Shown here piece after piece: positions 31,092-41,638 of a DNA stretch of 64,000 nucleotides. Source of the stretch: Nectonema munidae (taxonomy: Eukaryota > Nematomorpha > Nectonematoida > Nectonematidae). A program made the position numbers and the translations under genes. Each line of letters begins with the position of its first letter. Position 1 is the first letter of the stretch. The notes below the pieces were generated by a model. The model was not told the DNA's origin. It saw only the letters and a list, made by a program, of their open reading frames with translations, and made no database searches. The stretch is from NCBI GenBank assembly GCA_030549495.1, contig JAUIRK010000859.1, positions 323,113-387,112 of the forward strand. The letters are read 5' to 3'.

Positions 31092-31449
31092 AGGGAGCCA
31101 ATGTTCAACTTTCTGTTCATATTTTGCTAGATGTAAGATTTGATATACCTCATTCGGGAGACGATGTTGCATACGTTATTACCTATATTTTTGCAATTTG
31201 CACGATTTTAAATATTATATTTGTCAAATAATCAAAATAAAATTCTGTAATCAAAGAATCGAAAAATATTCTTTAAAAATCAAAAAATATCAAACTTTCT
31301 GTTCATATTTTGCTACCTCATACGATGTTACAAAGGTTATTACCTTTACTTTGCAATTTGCACGATTTTAAATATTATATTTGTCAAATAATCGAAAAAT
31401 GTTCAAATCAAAAAATATTTATTCTTTTTAAATATATCGTTGGCTCCCT
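31092..31449. repeat. Element with short inverted ends and two internal 180-bp repeats
   Basis: The ends are AGGGAGCCAATG (31092) and CATTGG-like CGTTGGCTCCCT (ending 31449), an 11-of-12 inverted match. Inside, AACTTTCTGTTCATATTTTGCT occurs near 31107 and again near 31293, each followed by GCAATTTGCACGATTTTAAA and TATTATATTTGTCAAATAAT. There is no coding sequence. Probably a non-autonomous DNA element of unknown family. No clear target duplication. Confidence 0.55.
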
Positions 31450-32457
31450 TACTTTTAGTTTCGTATATGCATAATTTGATAAAAATTATTAGAGACTAGG
31501 TTTTAATAATTTACAATATGTTGAATGTCAGTGCATTGAAAAAAACTTATATAAATATTTTTGGGTTTCTTTTAGAATGGCTTTCTAGCGCATATGATCA
31601 ATAAGTACTAAAGTTATCTCTAACCACTATTTCTACCAAATTTGGGCATTCTTATGACTTTAAGAAAAGTCGTTAGAAAACTTTTTAGTGTTGTTCATTA
31701 CGCGATAAAGATAGAGCTTATGTTCATCACCTGAAAAATCTATCAATGGTTCTATTTTAATTAATAAAATATGTAATGTTGAGTTCAAAATGATAAAAAC
31801 AGTGCATTTTAATGATAAAAAGCGTTTTTCCAATTCATTAATCGTAATCGAATTGGAGCACTCGCAAATTATAGTGCTTTTATTATGATATAAAAGAATC
31901 GGTGTCTAAGACTTAGCCGTAAAACAAGAAAACAAGGCAAACAAGTCTTTAAATGATATAAAATTGACAAAATTCAAAATCATTGGTGGAGACGGAGGCT
32001 TATTCAAACTCCGTGAAACCCCTAATTCAAATTTTGCAGCCATCTTCTTTTATTTTACGTTCTCGATTGAATTTAGAATTATTTTTTCAAGAAAAAAATT
32101 GTCTTGTAGCTTGACATTTACTTTTTATGGTTTTTTTATAACTTTATATTGGTTTTCTTGGAAAGAATATAATTTGAAGTATCATATAATGAGGCAGGAT
32201 TGGGAAATCGAAGAATTTAAAGGGATAGTAGTCGTAGTCGGTATTTAATAAAATTTAGGACTCAAAGTTTTTTTATTTATACAACCTACACCTTGTGAAT
32301 GTGAGAGAGTATCTAACTTTTTTTTCTTTATCCCAAAGTAACTTTAAAAAAAGCGTCATTCAAATCAACGTTAATGTGATGAAGACACAACTTTCTAAAA
32401 TCTCTACCATGTCTTTTGTTATTTGGAGTTTTACTTCAAAAATTACAGGTAAAAAAT

Positions 32458-32735
32458 TTAAAAAAAAACAGAACAACTTTTTATATTGTAATGCAAAATT
32501 AAGTCCTCTTGTGATTGGACACTCAGCTAGGGACTCATATTAATAATGACTCAGCTATCTAATACAAAACAAAGTAAAATTAGTGTAATAAAAGTAAAGC
32601 TACTAATTTTACTTTGTTTTGTATAAATAGCTGAGCCATTATTAATATGTGTCCCTAACTGAGTTCCCAATCACAATAGGAGTTCATTTTAACACATTTC
32701 ATTGCAACATATAATAAGTTATTCTGTTTTTTATT
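32458..32735. repeat. Foldback (long inverted repeat) element
   Basis: Two arms of roughly 120 bp face each other around a short loop at about 32584-32601 (GTAATAAAAGTAAAGCT). The left arm contains TAATAATGACTCAGCTATCT and TACAAAACAAAGTAAAATTA; the right arm contains TAATTTTACTTTGTTTTGTA and AGCTGAGCCATTATTAATAT. The match continues outward, more diverged, to the AACAGAA/TTCTGTT blocks. No coding content. Confidence 0.9.
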
Positions 32736-32749
32736 CTTTTGAACATTAA

Positions 32750-32879
32750 CCCATTTAAGGCCAAGCAAAGCAGACGATATCTAAATAAACGCAGACGATT
32801 TATATTCAAAGTCATTGAAAAAAGCAGACAAAAATGAAATTACTTGTGTTCCAAAATAGGAACATTGGCCGTAAATGGG
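32750..32879. mobile_element. TTAA-type MITE, 130 bp, copy A
   Basis: Begins CCCATTTAAGGCCAA directly after TTAA (32746-32749) and ends TTGGCCGTAAATGGG, followed by TAAA. It is nearly identical to 51362-51491, and its inner CAGACGATATCTAA motif is shared with 11814-11931. A fragment of the same terminus (TAACCCATTTTAGACCAATG) lies at about 28571. Confidence 0.9.
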
Positions 32880-33357
32880 TAAATAAAAATTTTTTTAAAG
32901 TGTAATTTTTGTTAAACTTATGTATAAAGCCTTCTTCTCAAGTACGACCTTTGGACTATGGTTGGAGAAATCAGTCGTATCTGAGAGGATTTACTTACAA
33001 AAATCGGATGGTACTTAAAAACTTAATGAATTTAACCGCAACTCCTGCTTCCGGCCTCAACTAAAGAAGTCCCACTCTCTATATGCTTGCAAAATTTATG
33101 CAAATATTTAGATAAGTTTTTTACTCCTTTTTACACTTAAAAAATCTGACTTCGATTCCAGAGTTTAATAGATACCAGAATTTTGAAATTTTGATTATGT
33201 TGACAAATATAATACCTAAAATCGTGCTAAAAAAAATGTTCGAGACATACTACATCGAACTTCGCGTCTCACAGAGTGTTGTGCCTCCACCCGCAACTTT
33301 ATATTAATTACAAATATAGTATAGAGTATAGACTAATACATATGTACAAAAAATGAT

Positions 33358-34683
33358 TTATTGGATTTTTTCAAGGCACGCAATGAAAAAGCCAGTACAC
33401 AAATCTTCTTCGGTGTCACTTTTTAAGCAAAAGGGCGCATTCGCTAAGGATTCAGAGAGGTTGGAGCGATAATTGAGAAACTTGCCGGGAAAGGGATCGC
33501 AAAGGCGGAAGCTTTGCTCGAACTGCGATAGAACATCGCAAACAACTTCCTCATTTTCTTCCTTGAAGAGTGAGCATGTGGAGTACACCACTAATCGCAC
33601 GCTGGGAAAGGAAAGGGCGTGCTTCAGCATTGTGCATTGGAAATTGTGGAGAGCAGTTATCCTCTCCGCTCCAAACCTACTCGAGTAGCTTGTGCTCAGA
33701 TTGACTTTGGACACTCTGTTGTAAATTCCACTTCCAGAGCAAGAAGGATCGACCAAGATGTGGCTAACCTGACTGAATTTGTCATCGCTGGGGTCAAGGG
33801 TGAGGAAATCGGAGTGGGTGCATTGTACGCAACTTGCGTAAGAACTCATCACATTCAAGGACAGGATTGAGAAGCGCTTGAAATCCTTTTCAATAGCAAA
33901 TATTTTGCCTTTGTTATTTTTTAGTTCGGCCAATAGGGTTGTCTTGTTACCGGGAGCGGCACACGCGTCAATCACGTGACTCCTTTCCGGGGGATTCAAA
34001 GCGAGAGCCGACAAACAACTGAATTTATCCTGAATCAGTAGTTTGTGAGACTTTATCAGTGACGAATCATGCAATCCAGAAATCGAAGTAAACACCAGCA
34101 TATTCTCAACGTCAGAGTCAACGTAGAACTCCTTTACCTTCATTTTTGAAATAAACGCTCTCGCGCGATCCTTCTCGGCTAAATCGGGGCTGCTGATCAT
34201 GTGGTAGTTGAGGGTGTGCGTCAATTCCTTTACCACTTCTTCTTTGCTCGCTTTCAAGCTGTTTATTCGTGCGTATTTGAGTGTCCCGATTTTGCCACTA
34301 ACACTGATAGGTCGCAAAAATGGGGATGCCTCTGAGGAATTTCCATCTTTTTTGCCAACACTTCTTTTAATGTCTTTTGCATAAACTTTGAAAACTTTGT
34401 ATCTTTTTGGCAGACTCCTAATACCTTTGCCAAATGCAATTTCAAACACAATTAAATTCAATATGGGGTACTTGAAGCCTTGAATTTTTTTCAAGCAGCG
34501 CTGCTTTTCAACTATTTTTTGCACAGCCTCAACTTTCTTTGAGTAGTTTGATAAAAATGCGAGTAAAATTTTTTTATTTTGAAATTCGCTTTTATAAACA
34601 CACTCCTTGAAGGTTGAATGCTTATTTTTTTCTAAATCCTCAATTATAGCGGATGCATACACGTATAAGTCTTCATTAGGCAT
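33358..34683 (-). CDS. NSUN5: NSUN5, large-subunit rRNA cytosine-C5 methyltransferase, intronless
   Basis: 441 aa from the ATG at 34683. NSUN5/Rcm1 uses S-adenosylmethionine to methylate a conserved cytosine of large-subunit rRNA in the nucleolus. The SAM-binding motif is HVIDACAAPGNKTT (about residues 236-249). The motif IV Cys is in LVDPSCSGSG (C315) and the catalytic motif VI Cys is in VYSTCSLFKEENEEVV (C370). The N-terminal region matches the family's helical and PUA-like lead-in, including LKYARINSLK; the C-terminus is GFFIACLEKIQ. Length and motif order match animal NSUN5 rather than NOP2/NSUN1. The stop codon overlaps an AATAAA signal (CAATAAATC), so the 3' UTR is probably very short. 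Short plus-strand frames here are antisense shadows. Confidence 0.95.
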   Translation of the reverse strand: MPNEDLYVYASAIIEDLEKNKHSTFKECVYKSEFQNKKILLAFLSNYSKKVEAVQKIVEKQRCLKKIQGFKYPILNLIVFEIAFGKGIRSLPKRYKVFKVYAKDIKRSVGKKDGNSSEASPFLRPISVSGKIGTLKYARINSLKASKEEVVKELTHTLNYHMISSPDLAEKDRARAFISKMKVKEFYVDSDVENMLVFTSISGLHDSSLIKSHKLLIQDKFSCLSALALNPPERSHVIDACAAPGNKTTLLAELKNNKGKIFAIEKDFKRFSILSLNVMSSYASCVQCTHSDFLTLDPSDDKFSQVSHILVDPSCSGSGIYNRVSKVNLSTSYSSRFGAERITALHNFQCTMLKHALSFPSVRLVVYSTCSLFKEENEEVVCDVLSQFEQSFRLCDPFPGKFLNYRSNLSESLANAPFCLKSDTEEDLCTGFFIACLEKIQ

Positions 34684-34911
34684 GCTTCAAGAAGGTAAGT
34701 TTTTGCAAATTCTTTAAATTTCTTTTCTAAAATATAATTAAGTGGATGAATAATAATGTTTGCAAGGTGGTTGCTGAAGGCTGCCGCAATATTTATTTGT
34801 GCATTGCACTTTTGACCATCAGCATCATCATATCTTTTTTGTGAGGGCGTGTAGGTGTAGATATTGCATTTAGGTTGTGTTAGTTTGCAAGATAATAATC
34901 TACTTAGTATG

Positions 34912-34975
34912 CCTTCACACAGAAATGTAGCGAGCGCTATAAGACACTTAGAGGATGCTGCTGACCTTATAAGGT
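34912..34975 (+). other. Possible first exon of an unknown gene
   Basis: An ATG at 34912 reads MPSHRNVASAIRHLEDAADLIR and runs straight into a donor-like AAG|GTAGGA. It lies 230 bp from the NSUN5 start in the divergent orientation, so a shared bidirectional promoter would be plausible. No continuation exon was found. Confidence 0.2.
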
Positions 34976-35002
34976 AGGATATAACTTACGCAAAAAAGGA
35001 AG

Positions 35003-35233
35003 TTAGATTTGAAATAAATACAATTGAAAAAGATGGAATAATATGGTTGCAGCGATCAAAGCCTTAATTTTGTTAAGATGGGCTTCCCACTCGTAATAAG
35101 GAAGCAAATCTACAATAAAAATAGTTATAATAAAGTGATGCCCGTTTTCCAATAAACGTGAATTCTCTCGATTCGCTATATTTATTTCAATTATGTAAAA
35201 GACTTGTTTTCCTTGTGAGTAGATTTTCGCCAT
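35003..35233 (-). CDS. Small hypothetical ORF with hydrophobic C-terminus
   Basis: 76 codons from the ATG at 35233, ending in a hydrophobic run (ALIAATILFHLFQLYLFQI). A TTATTGTAG acceptor-like site lies in the middle, so part of it may be an intron. Not recognised. AT-rich DNA gives such frames by chance. Confidence 0.2.
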   Translation of the reverse strand: MAKIYSQGKQVFYIIEINIANRENSRLLENGHHFIITIFIVDLLPYYEWEAHLNKIKALIAATILFHLFQLYLFQI

Positions 35234-36289
35234 TTCTTTTCTTGTTTTGAGGAGGAGTCTTTAAAGCGATATTTAAAATCCAACGCGTTTTTATTAATTT
35301 CGGGTCCATTTCATATAAAATAGTCAATATGCATGTGAGCTATAGTTGATCAGAGGCAGTAATGTAAGCGAGGAATTTGAACAAAGGCCCACAAATTTTT
35401 CACAAGGGGGGGGGGGGGGTCAAATAATTTTCATAGCATATAACTATATAAGATACTTTATTTTGAGGGGCAGAAAGTATTCTCTATAATTTCAAGCAGT
35501 TCGATTGGCTCTAGCGCATAAGGTACTGTGTAAGCACAGTAAAAGTATCTTAGGTTATTTTCCATAACTTAATTATTGCCTGCTTTTCTTGGAATCCAAT
35601 GGGTAAAATTTTTATAGAGTTTATTTTGCACTCCTTGTATTTATCATTTTCATGTAATCAGGCCCGTTGATAGGGGATGGTAAGGAATTGTAGCAAATGT
35701 TCTACACTCTTTTTTTTCACACACATTCACGATAGTTATGCTGTAGTAGTGACGAGTATCTGACTGGGTGTAGCTTTTGATGAACTTGAGAGCAGTAAGA
35801 ACTCTCTCTCTAGCGCGCTTGATTGTTACTCAATAAGTAGTGGGAGGTGTGATTTCATCATAACGATTCTCCAAGCTGTCACTATCTTCTGTTGTAGATC
35901 GCGTTCCGAGGGAGATGATTTCTCCTCTGTCAGCTTTTTTTCCTCTCTCGATAGCTGTGTTCGTGATCTGTTGCTGTCATAATTCTTTCAATTACTGTTT
36001 ACAGTCAATTAAGTGGGTGCGTCTTAAAAAATAAAATCGCATCATTGGTCTTTCAGATTAAAAAATTATACAGACAGGCATGAGAGCATTTGGTTTGCTG
36101 AAGACAGTGGCGGTGTCGAAATGTGAATGTCAGAATAACTGGGAGAAAACAAATTCGTTACAATTTAAATTATATGGGATAAGGGGCTTGTCGGACAAAT
36201 CAGGTCTGACATGTTAACCAATGGATCTTCTAATGCAAGTGTAGTCTTCATAAGACAGAGAAATTTTGACCTTGGAAAACCAAATACTG
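35234..36289. other. Intergenic, 14-G run, nothing else recognised
   Basis: Contains a run of 14 G at 35406-35419. The stretch 35700-35980 is less AT-rich but has no long open frame on either strand. Confidence 0.5.
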
Positions 36290-38040
36290 GACCGGCTCAA
36301 CCAAAATTTTTGTTCCTTAAAAAGTTACAAAAGAGATCGTTTTTAGAGTCATTTGGTTGATGTATAGCATATTTAGCAATAAAGCTTTTAGTTACGCATG
36401 GAGTTATTTCAGTACGAGAATATCCAAATCTGAAAAAGCATTTGTAAACATCGGTTTCAATAACTGTCGAAAACCAATAAAGGAATAAATGCCTTATTAA
36501 AAATAGGATCAGTAGTGACCACTGTCTCTCCATGTGCCGATCTCAAAGTTGCAAAACAGATAAAATCAGACATAACTTGTTCTATTGACTAAATTTTGGA
36601 TCTAGATCGCCAGTCTATTTTGGTCAAAAAACGTAACTTTTGGAAAGCTTTGTTACAGTGTCTGTATTTTATTATAACCTTCCGATTACGAACGTATGGC
36701 AATTTACTCCACCATAAAACTAAAATGAAAATTGCAAGAAATTTTTCCATTATCAAAATTTTTTCAGTACTATGTAAATTTCACTTTATTTTCAAGTCTT
36801 TTAAAAGTGGTATTTATATTTTTTTATAACATGCATTCAAGCATGAGATTGAAAATTTGAAAAATATTTTTAAAAATTTTAAACTTTTTGTATAGATGGC
36901 GTTAAAATTTTTTGAAAATTATAATAAAATTTTTTATAACCAAAAAATAGAGCGGCAATTGAAAGGAAGTATTAGAAAACAAATAAAAGCAGAACTTATA
37001 AGCAGGAATTGCAAGTGAAGTTTGAAGGGGCTTTGCAAATAAACTTGGAACAAGTTTTGCATTTTCTAGTAGATCGAATCTTTTTAGGAAGACAATTGAA
37101 GCAAAATCCTCTACGGTTAGATGATGATTGAACATCTACAGAAGTAAATTTAAAAAATGAAAGAAAAGATTTTGTTTTCAAGTTGATTTAAGGTGTTGGA
37201 GAATTATGTTTAGAGATTACATAAGCATTTAGACAAGACAGATCAAGATAGTTAGAAAAAGCCGCAACAGCCAACTTTTATGTTTATTGTACTCCAACAA
37301 AGAATGAGGTTTACCATCTCTGTTTGAAGTGATGATTTGCTTTCTGTACTGTGATGACAACATATAAACAAATCACATTTGGCGTGTTTTTTAGGTATGT
37401 ACGCTGTAAGTGAGGCATCTTTACAGTATATCGTGTGCGATTCACATTCATTTAGTTTCAATGTTTTAAATATTAAGGTTGGAAAACTTTTGGTACAAAT
37501 TTTCTTGTATGCCTCACAGTTCCGCCAACTGTGTAGTCTTTTGTTAGAGCCCACTTAGCAAATTCTAAAGAGGTAAAAAACCTGTTCATAAAAATTCCGC
37601 CCCTTTTGGGAGATTGGTGTCATTAGCCTTTGAGAAATTTGAAAAGAAGAAAAGTATGTTTTATCAGGCAAACCGGTGATATAAATTTGAGGTTTCAAAA
37701 AGTAAAACGTTTCTGAATCACATAAATGATAAATTTTAATGCTATAATGGTCAGGCTTCTTAGGATCATAGACTTTTAGTTTACATCCACTTCTGAAACA
37801 AACTATTTGTTCGTCAATTGTAACCGAAGCATTAGGTGTCCAGTACAAAGAAAACACGTCATAAAAGTGATCATGGAGCTTTCGAATTGCTGAAAGCTTA
37901 TCGCTAGGATTTCTTTGACGCTTATCATCAAAGCATTAAAAAATTTGAATTAAAAAAAACATATCTCTTGCTAGAGCAGCTTTCAGAAATGGGCTTCCAA
38001 ATGAATCATTATATAAATCAGTAACATTGACTCTTTTATC

Positions 38041-38187
38041 CAGAGCCCGCGCTACCTATTAAATTTTGGGGCACAAGCCCCCCACTCCCCCCCCCCCCCA
38101 TCTAATTTTCAAGCTCCCCTAAAAACCCTAAAAAATATGACAAACATCTAGCATTCATAATAAAAATTTTGCTTAGCGCGGGCACTG
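38041..38187. mobile_element. hAT-type MITE, 147 bp, inserted in piggyBac
   Basis: The inverted ends are CAGAGCCCGCGCTA (38041) and TAGCGCGGGCACTG (ending 38187). The flanking 8-mers, CTTTTATC and CTTTGATC, match at seven of eight positions, consistent with a hAT target duplication. It carries a C13 run. It splits the piggyBac reading frame between SYHFLAYFGCLLHIGQCMDQ and the following block. Confidence 0.85.
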
Positions 38188-38630
38188 CTTTGATCCATAC
38201 ATTGACCGATATGAAGTAAGCATCCAAAATAAGCCAAAAAATGGTAAGATTCAAACTTTTCAAAAGAATATTTTAAATTAGGGTGCTTTTTTCTAAAACA
38301 AAAAATGTTCAAGTAGTGTTTTATACTAGTGCTATTCAAATATCAAGAAGCCAAGGCACCGTTTTATTTGATTATTTTCCTATGATACACTATCAAGTTA
38401 CGTTTACAAAGATATTAGAGATTTACCACGAATTCAATTCAGTTAAATTGTTTTATTAGAAAACTTAAAATTATAATTCAAAATTAAAATATCTAAAATT
38501 TTCATTTTGTTCATGCTTAGAATTCTATTGAGTTCAAAAAGAAATTTGTATAATGAATACGTATGTGGACAAAAGTTCTGAAACTGAAATTATCATAAAT
38601 CAAATAGTTTAGTAAACAAGTATTGTATAT

Positions 38631-38785
38631 CAGGGACGGGCAGGGGGGGGGGGGGGTGCTTGTGTGTTCAAGCACCAGCCCTTTTTTCTCCTGTTTTAAA
38701 ATTGCCCTTTATAGAGGTATGCGTATATTTCAGCCATTTTCTCTATTTGAGCACCTGCCCTTAAATAATTTTCTGTACGTCCCTT
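38631..38785. mobile_element. hAT-type MITE, 155 bp, inserted in piggyBac
   Basis: It starts CAGGGACGGGCAGGGG and ends GCACCTGCCCTTAAATAA, then TTTTCTGTACGTCCCTT, giving imperfect inverted ends. It is flanked by perfect 8-bp duplications, TTGTATAT (38623-38630 and 38786-38793). A G14 run follows the left end. No coding content. Confidence 0.85.
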
Positions 38786-39319
38786 TTGTATATAGCAATA
38801 AAAACTTATGTATAGGCTTAACGTTTTCAAAAATATTTTAAAATCAAGTTTTAGTTCAAGCTACTTTGACCAAAACGAATTACCAAACACAAATACAATA
38901 AATTAAAATTTATCCATAATTGAGTTGCATTTTTAACTTTGTTTTCATGAATATAAAATTAACCATGCTTTGAGTGAAGAACATGTGGAAAATTTTTAAG
39001 ATGTCTGTTTCACCAGAAGCAAGACCAGGTGGCACAGTTATGATGTCTCTAATATTCTCAGATAGAGTTCTTCCACGTGTGCTCGTAAATGGCTCCAAAC
39101 TATACTCTAATTGATCTGATGAAATCAAATCATCTATTTCTATCGCTTGAAAAAACTACTAAAAGTTTCATTCGAATCTGTTGTTTCTTCGAAGAACGAA
39201 CTTGAACTATGTTCTGATTCCATTGGTAAGAACAAATAAAATTGCACTAAAAACAGAGAAAAGACGACTGCGAAGAAAATAATGATCAAATGATATTATA
39301 ATGATAAATAATTTGATTT

Positions 39320-39460
39320 CTCAAGGTCTTGGGTTCGATCCCGCATCAAGCCTGCTTTCCTCATAGTTCGATAAAGCGGCGCAATTGTGCCTTCTCGATG
39401 AAAACACCCTATGCCCTATGGTACCTATGTTTAAAGGAATCCGGTTCGAATCCACTAACG
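39320..39460 (+). repeat. Possible decayed SINE with two B-box-like motifs
   Basis: GGGTTCGATCCC at 39331-39342 and CCGGTTCGAATCC at 39441-39453 both match the tRNA T-arm/B-box pattern. Neither has a recognisable A box or a foldable cloverleaf 5' of it, so a functional tRNA gene is unlikely. Confidence 0.35.
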
Positions 39461-39539
39461 ACCAAAAAATTTAATACAAAAACTTTTTTTTTTATTTTTT
39501 GATTTTGAAAAATAAATGACAATTTCAACTTTTTTTTTT

Positions 39540-40098
39540 ACATTTTCAGGTTAATTAAATTTGTTATAACTAATTTGTGTATGTGGAGTAAATTGCCATA
39601 TCTCCGTAATCGATGCTATACTAAAATTGTCCGTAATCGATGCTATACTAAAATTGTCCGTAATCCGAAGGAACGTGAGATACCTTATTGCGAGCATAAT
39701 AAAACTTTGGATTTATCGAATTTTGGTGAATGGGATGAATTTATCAAGCTTGTTAGCCATATATCCTATTTTTATGGAATGCAAGAATTTGTAAAAAGCT
39801 ATAAATCTCCAAATTTTTGTCTTCACAACCCTGTCAAGAATTTCTAGGATTTCTAGCCCCAGATGATTGGAGACTAAATAAAAGAAGCGGGAATGTACTC
39901 GATCCTAATAGATGAGTGTAGACATGAAGAATTATCAATGCAGTTATAGTGGGATTGGGAGCTGACAGTGCAGTTGTTATGTTCGATTATAATGGTGGCG
40001 TTTTCATTCGACAAAAAGTCTTTTAAAATAAATTTGAGAATTATAAAAAAAATTCGCCCCTCCCGTCAAAAATTTTGAGGATGTGCGCCCCTGTATTG
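39540..40098 (+). mobile_element. hAT remnant (ZMYM-like transposase)
   Basis: The plus strand reads TLDLSNFGEWDEFIKLVSHI and, after broken frame, IKEAGMYSILIDECRHEELS, which fits the 'EI..A.M+SI+.DE..D.S..EQLS' catalytic segment of ZMYM-type hAT transposases. The 3' end at 40098, reverse-complemented, is CAGGGGCGCACATCC, a hAT-like terminus. An internal direct repeat (27 bp, GTAATCGATGCTATACTAAA, at about 39606 and 39633) is visible. The left end was not found. Confidence 0.6.
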
Positions 40099-40321
40099 AT
40101 GTCTCGATTTACATGGTAAAAATCTTTATGTCATGAACAAAAGTGCACAAGCCCCCTTTACTTGTGATTATGACGACATTTTTCGAAAAATATGAAAACT
40201 AAACAAGCCATAATTCAAACAGTGTTGGAGTAGTACTTGGAAAGACCAAGCTCCAATTATTTATTTTCAAAGACAAAGGAAAGAAATGTAAAGTGCAAAG
40301 CGTAAAAGCGTTCCATTCTTC

Positions 40322-41224
40322 TTATGCAGGCACTTCTATCAAAGCAAATTGTTGAGATGTGTTGTAAGTGATGATGTCCAAACCGACTACACAACTTTCT
40401 TTCACGAGAACGGCTTCGTCATTCAAAAAGTTCTTCAAAATGGCGACGCATTCAGGAGTGCCTATTGCGCCCAGCGCTTCTGCACATTCATGCCTGATCA
40501 TTGCATTCGCATTCAAGTCCTCCAGACTTTGTAGAAGGTGGGGAATAGAGATGGGATTAGCGACTTGTCCAAGCACAAAGGCTATTTCATGTCGGAACAA
40601 ATCGTTGGTGACGCTGTTCAAAGCTTTTCCAATGATTTCAACAGATTTATTTGAATTGATATTCCTTAGGGTAAAGAGTGATCTATACTGCAGAAACAGG
40701 TCATCCATTCCTTCGCTTAATAAGGATTCCTCCAACTCTTTCAAGCTTCTTGATGTTGAGAAAGGGGGAGCTGGATCGATCGAGTTGAAAGGAAGGGACG
40801 AATCAGCACCAGCAATAAGCGAATTAGAACAATGCATTCTTTTGATTGACAATTGACAGCTACACGCAATTTCGGGAGATGGATGAACGGCATACTCGCT
40901 AAGGACTTGGATAACTTCGGGCGTGTCGCAGGCAATAGCGCCTATCGCTTCGGCAGCCTCATGCCGAACTATGACATCCTGATTTTCATCTTTCAGAATG
41001 GAGATAAGGAAGGGGATGGCGAATGGATCTTGCATTTGTCCGAGAACATAGGCACACTCATGCTTCAATAAGTTGGAAGGGTCCTTGAAGCACTCATTAA
41101 TCGCACATATGCTATCTCTTCCACCCGTATTACGCAGAACAAACAAAGACCGGAATCGCAAGCATAGGGATTGGTCGAAGGATGTCAGTGTTTCTATAGC
41201 TTGTTTTTTTATTTCTTCATTCAT
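40322..41224 (-). CDS. DOHH: Deoxyhypusine hydroxylase, intronless
   Basis: Hydroxylates deoxyhypusine on eIF5A, the last step of hypusine formation, in the cytosol. The ATG at 41224 gives MNEEIKKQ... and 300 aa (human 302). The protein is two blocks of HEAT-like repeats joined by a variable linker (about residues 132-160). All four His-Glu pairs that hold the di-iron centre are present: H55-E56 (LLKHECAYVLGQ), H88-E89 (IVRHEAAEAIGA), H212-E213 (LFRHEIAFVLGQ) and H245-E246 (MIRHECAEALGA). The frame is open upstream to a TTG at 41260, but family alignment favours MNEE. Several plus-strand frames in this interval are antisense shadows. A 101-bp part of the gene (40811-40911) is duplicated at 42289-42389. 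Confidence 0.96.
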   Translation of the reverse strand: MNEEIKKQAIETLTSFDQSLCLRFRSLFVLRNTGGRDSICAINECFKDPSNLLKHECAYVLGQMQDPFAIPFLISILKDENQDVIVRHEAAEAIGAIACDTPEVIQVLSEYAVHPSPEIACSCQLSIKRMHCSNSLIAGADSSLPFNSIDPAPPFSTSRSLKELEESLLSEGMDDLFLQYRSLFTLRNINSNKSVEIIGKALNSVTNDLFRHEIAFVLGQVANPISIPHLLQSLEDLNANAMIRHECAEALGAIGTPECVAILKNFLNDEAVLVKESCVVGLDIITYNTSQQFALIEVPA

Positions 41225-41638
41225 TTCAAACAATTTAAACTGGACGTAAAAATGAACCAACTCGAATTTTAAATATAATTCAGAAACAGAGTCAATATTT
41301 CGAAAATAGCAAGTGTGTTAAATCTATAAGGTAATGTTCATTATATCCCTAAATAATATTATGTTAAAAACAACAATGCCTTTAAAAACTTTTCCTTCAT
41401 CCTTCAAAAGAGATGAAAAATATTATAAATTTTCTTAAATATGATGGCTCTCCTTTAAAAATATGTGGTAGCTATCACAGCATCCCTCGATTTTCAATTG
41501 TGCTTAAGTTAATCGATAATCAAGCAATGTCTTTTCTAGCATTCAATTTTGATGAAAAAGGATGTTTTCGGTCAAAAAATAAAATTATTATTATTATTTT
41601 ATATTTGGGTAGGCAGCATTTCCAGTCCTTTTCAGCAT

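Larger units (their letters stand above)
36290..39235 (-). mobile_element. piggyBac element remnant with two MITEs inserted in it
   Basis: Minus-strand pieces of one piggyBac transposase occur in the right order from 39235 to about 36300. The acidic N-terminus (MESEHSSSFFEET) and the domain lead-in (PFTSTRGRTL, then DILKIFHMFFTQSMVNFI) come first. Next come SYHFLAYFGCLLHIGQCMDQ, the block RQRNPSDKLSAIRKLHDHFY, and the catalytic block VTIDEQIVCFRSGCKLKVYD with PKKPDHYSIKIYHLCDSET. GGTVRHTRKFVPKVF, DGKPHSLLEYNKHK and the RQWSLLILFLIRHLF tail complete it. The frame is broken by several stops and shifts. Two hAT-type MITEs (38041-38187 and 38631-38785) sit in it. The outer ends were not resolved. 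Confidence 0.88.

Noticed and set aside
33473-33870. Two plus-strand frames of 71 and 83 codons
   Set aside because: Antisense to the conserved methyltransferase core of NSUN5; no motif of their own.
39441-39453. Possible tRNA gene at a GGTTCGAATCC motif
   Set aside because: No A box, anticodon arm or acceptor pairing could be drawn in the preceding 75 bases.
40349-41071. Plus-strand frames up to 162 codons
   Set aside because: Antisense to DOHH; the long open reading is a by-product of the codon use of the real gene.
41225-41260. Upstream extension of DOHH from a TTG
   Set aside because: Family alignment starts at MNEE (ATG at 41224), giving 300 aa, close to the 302 aa of the human protein.
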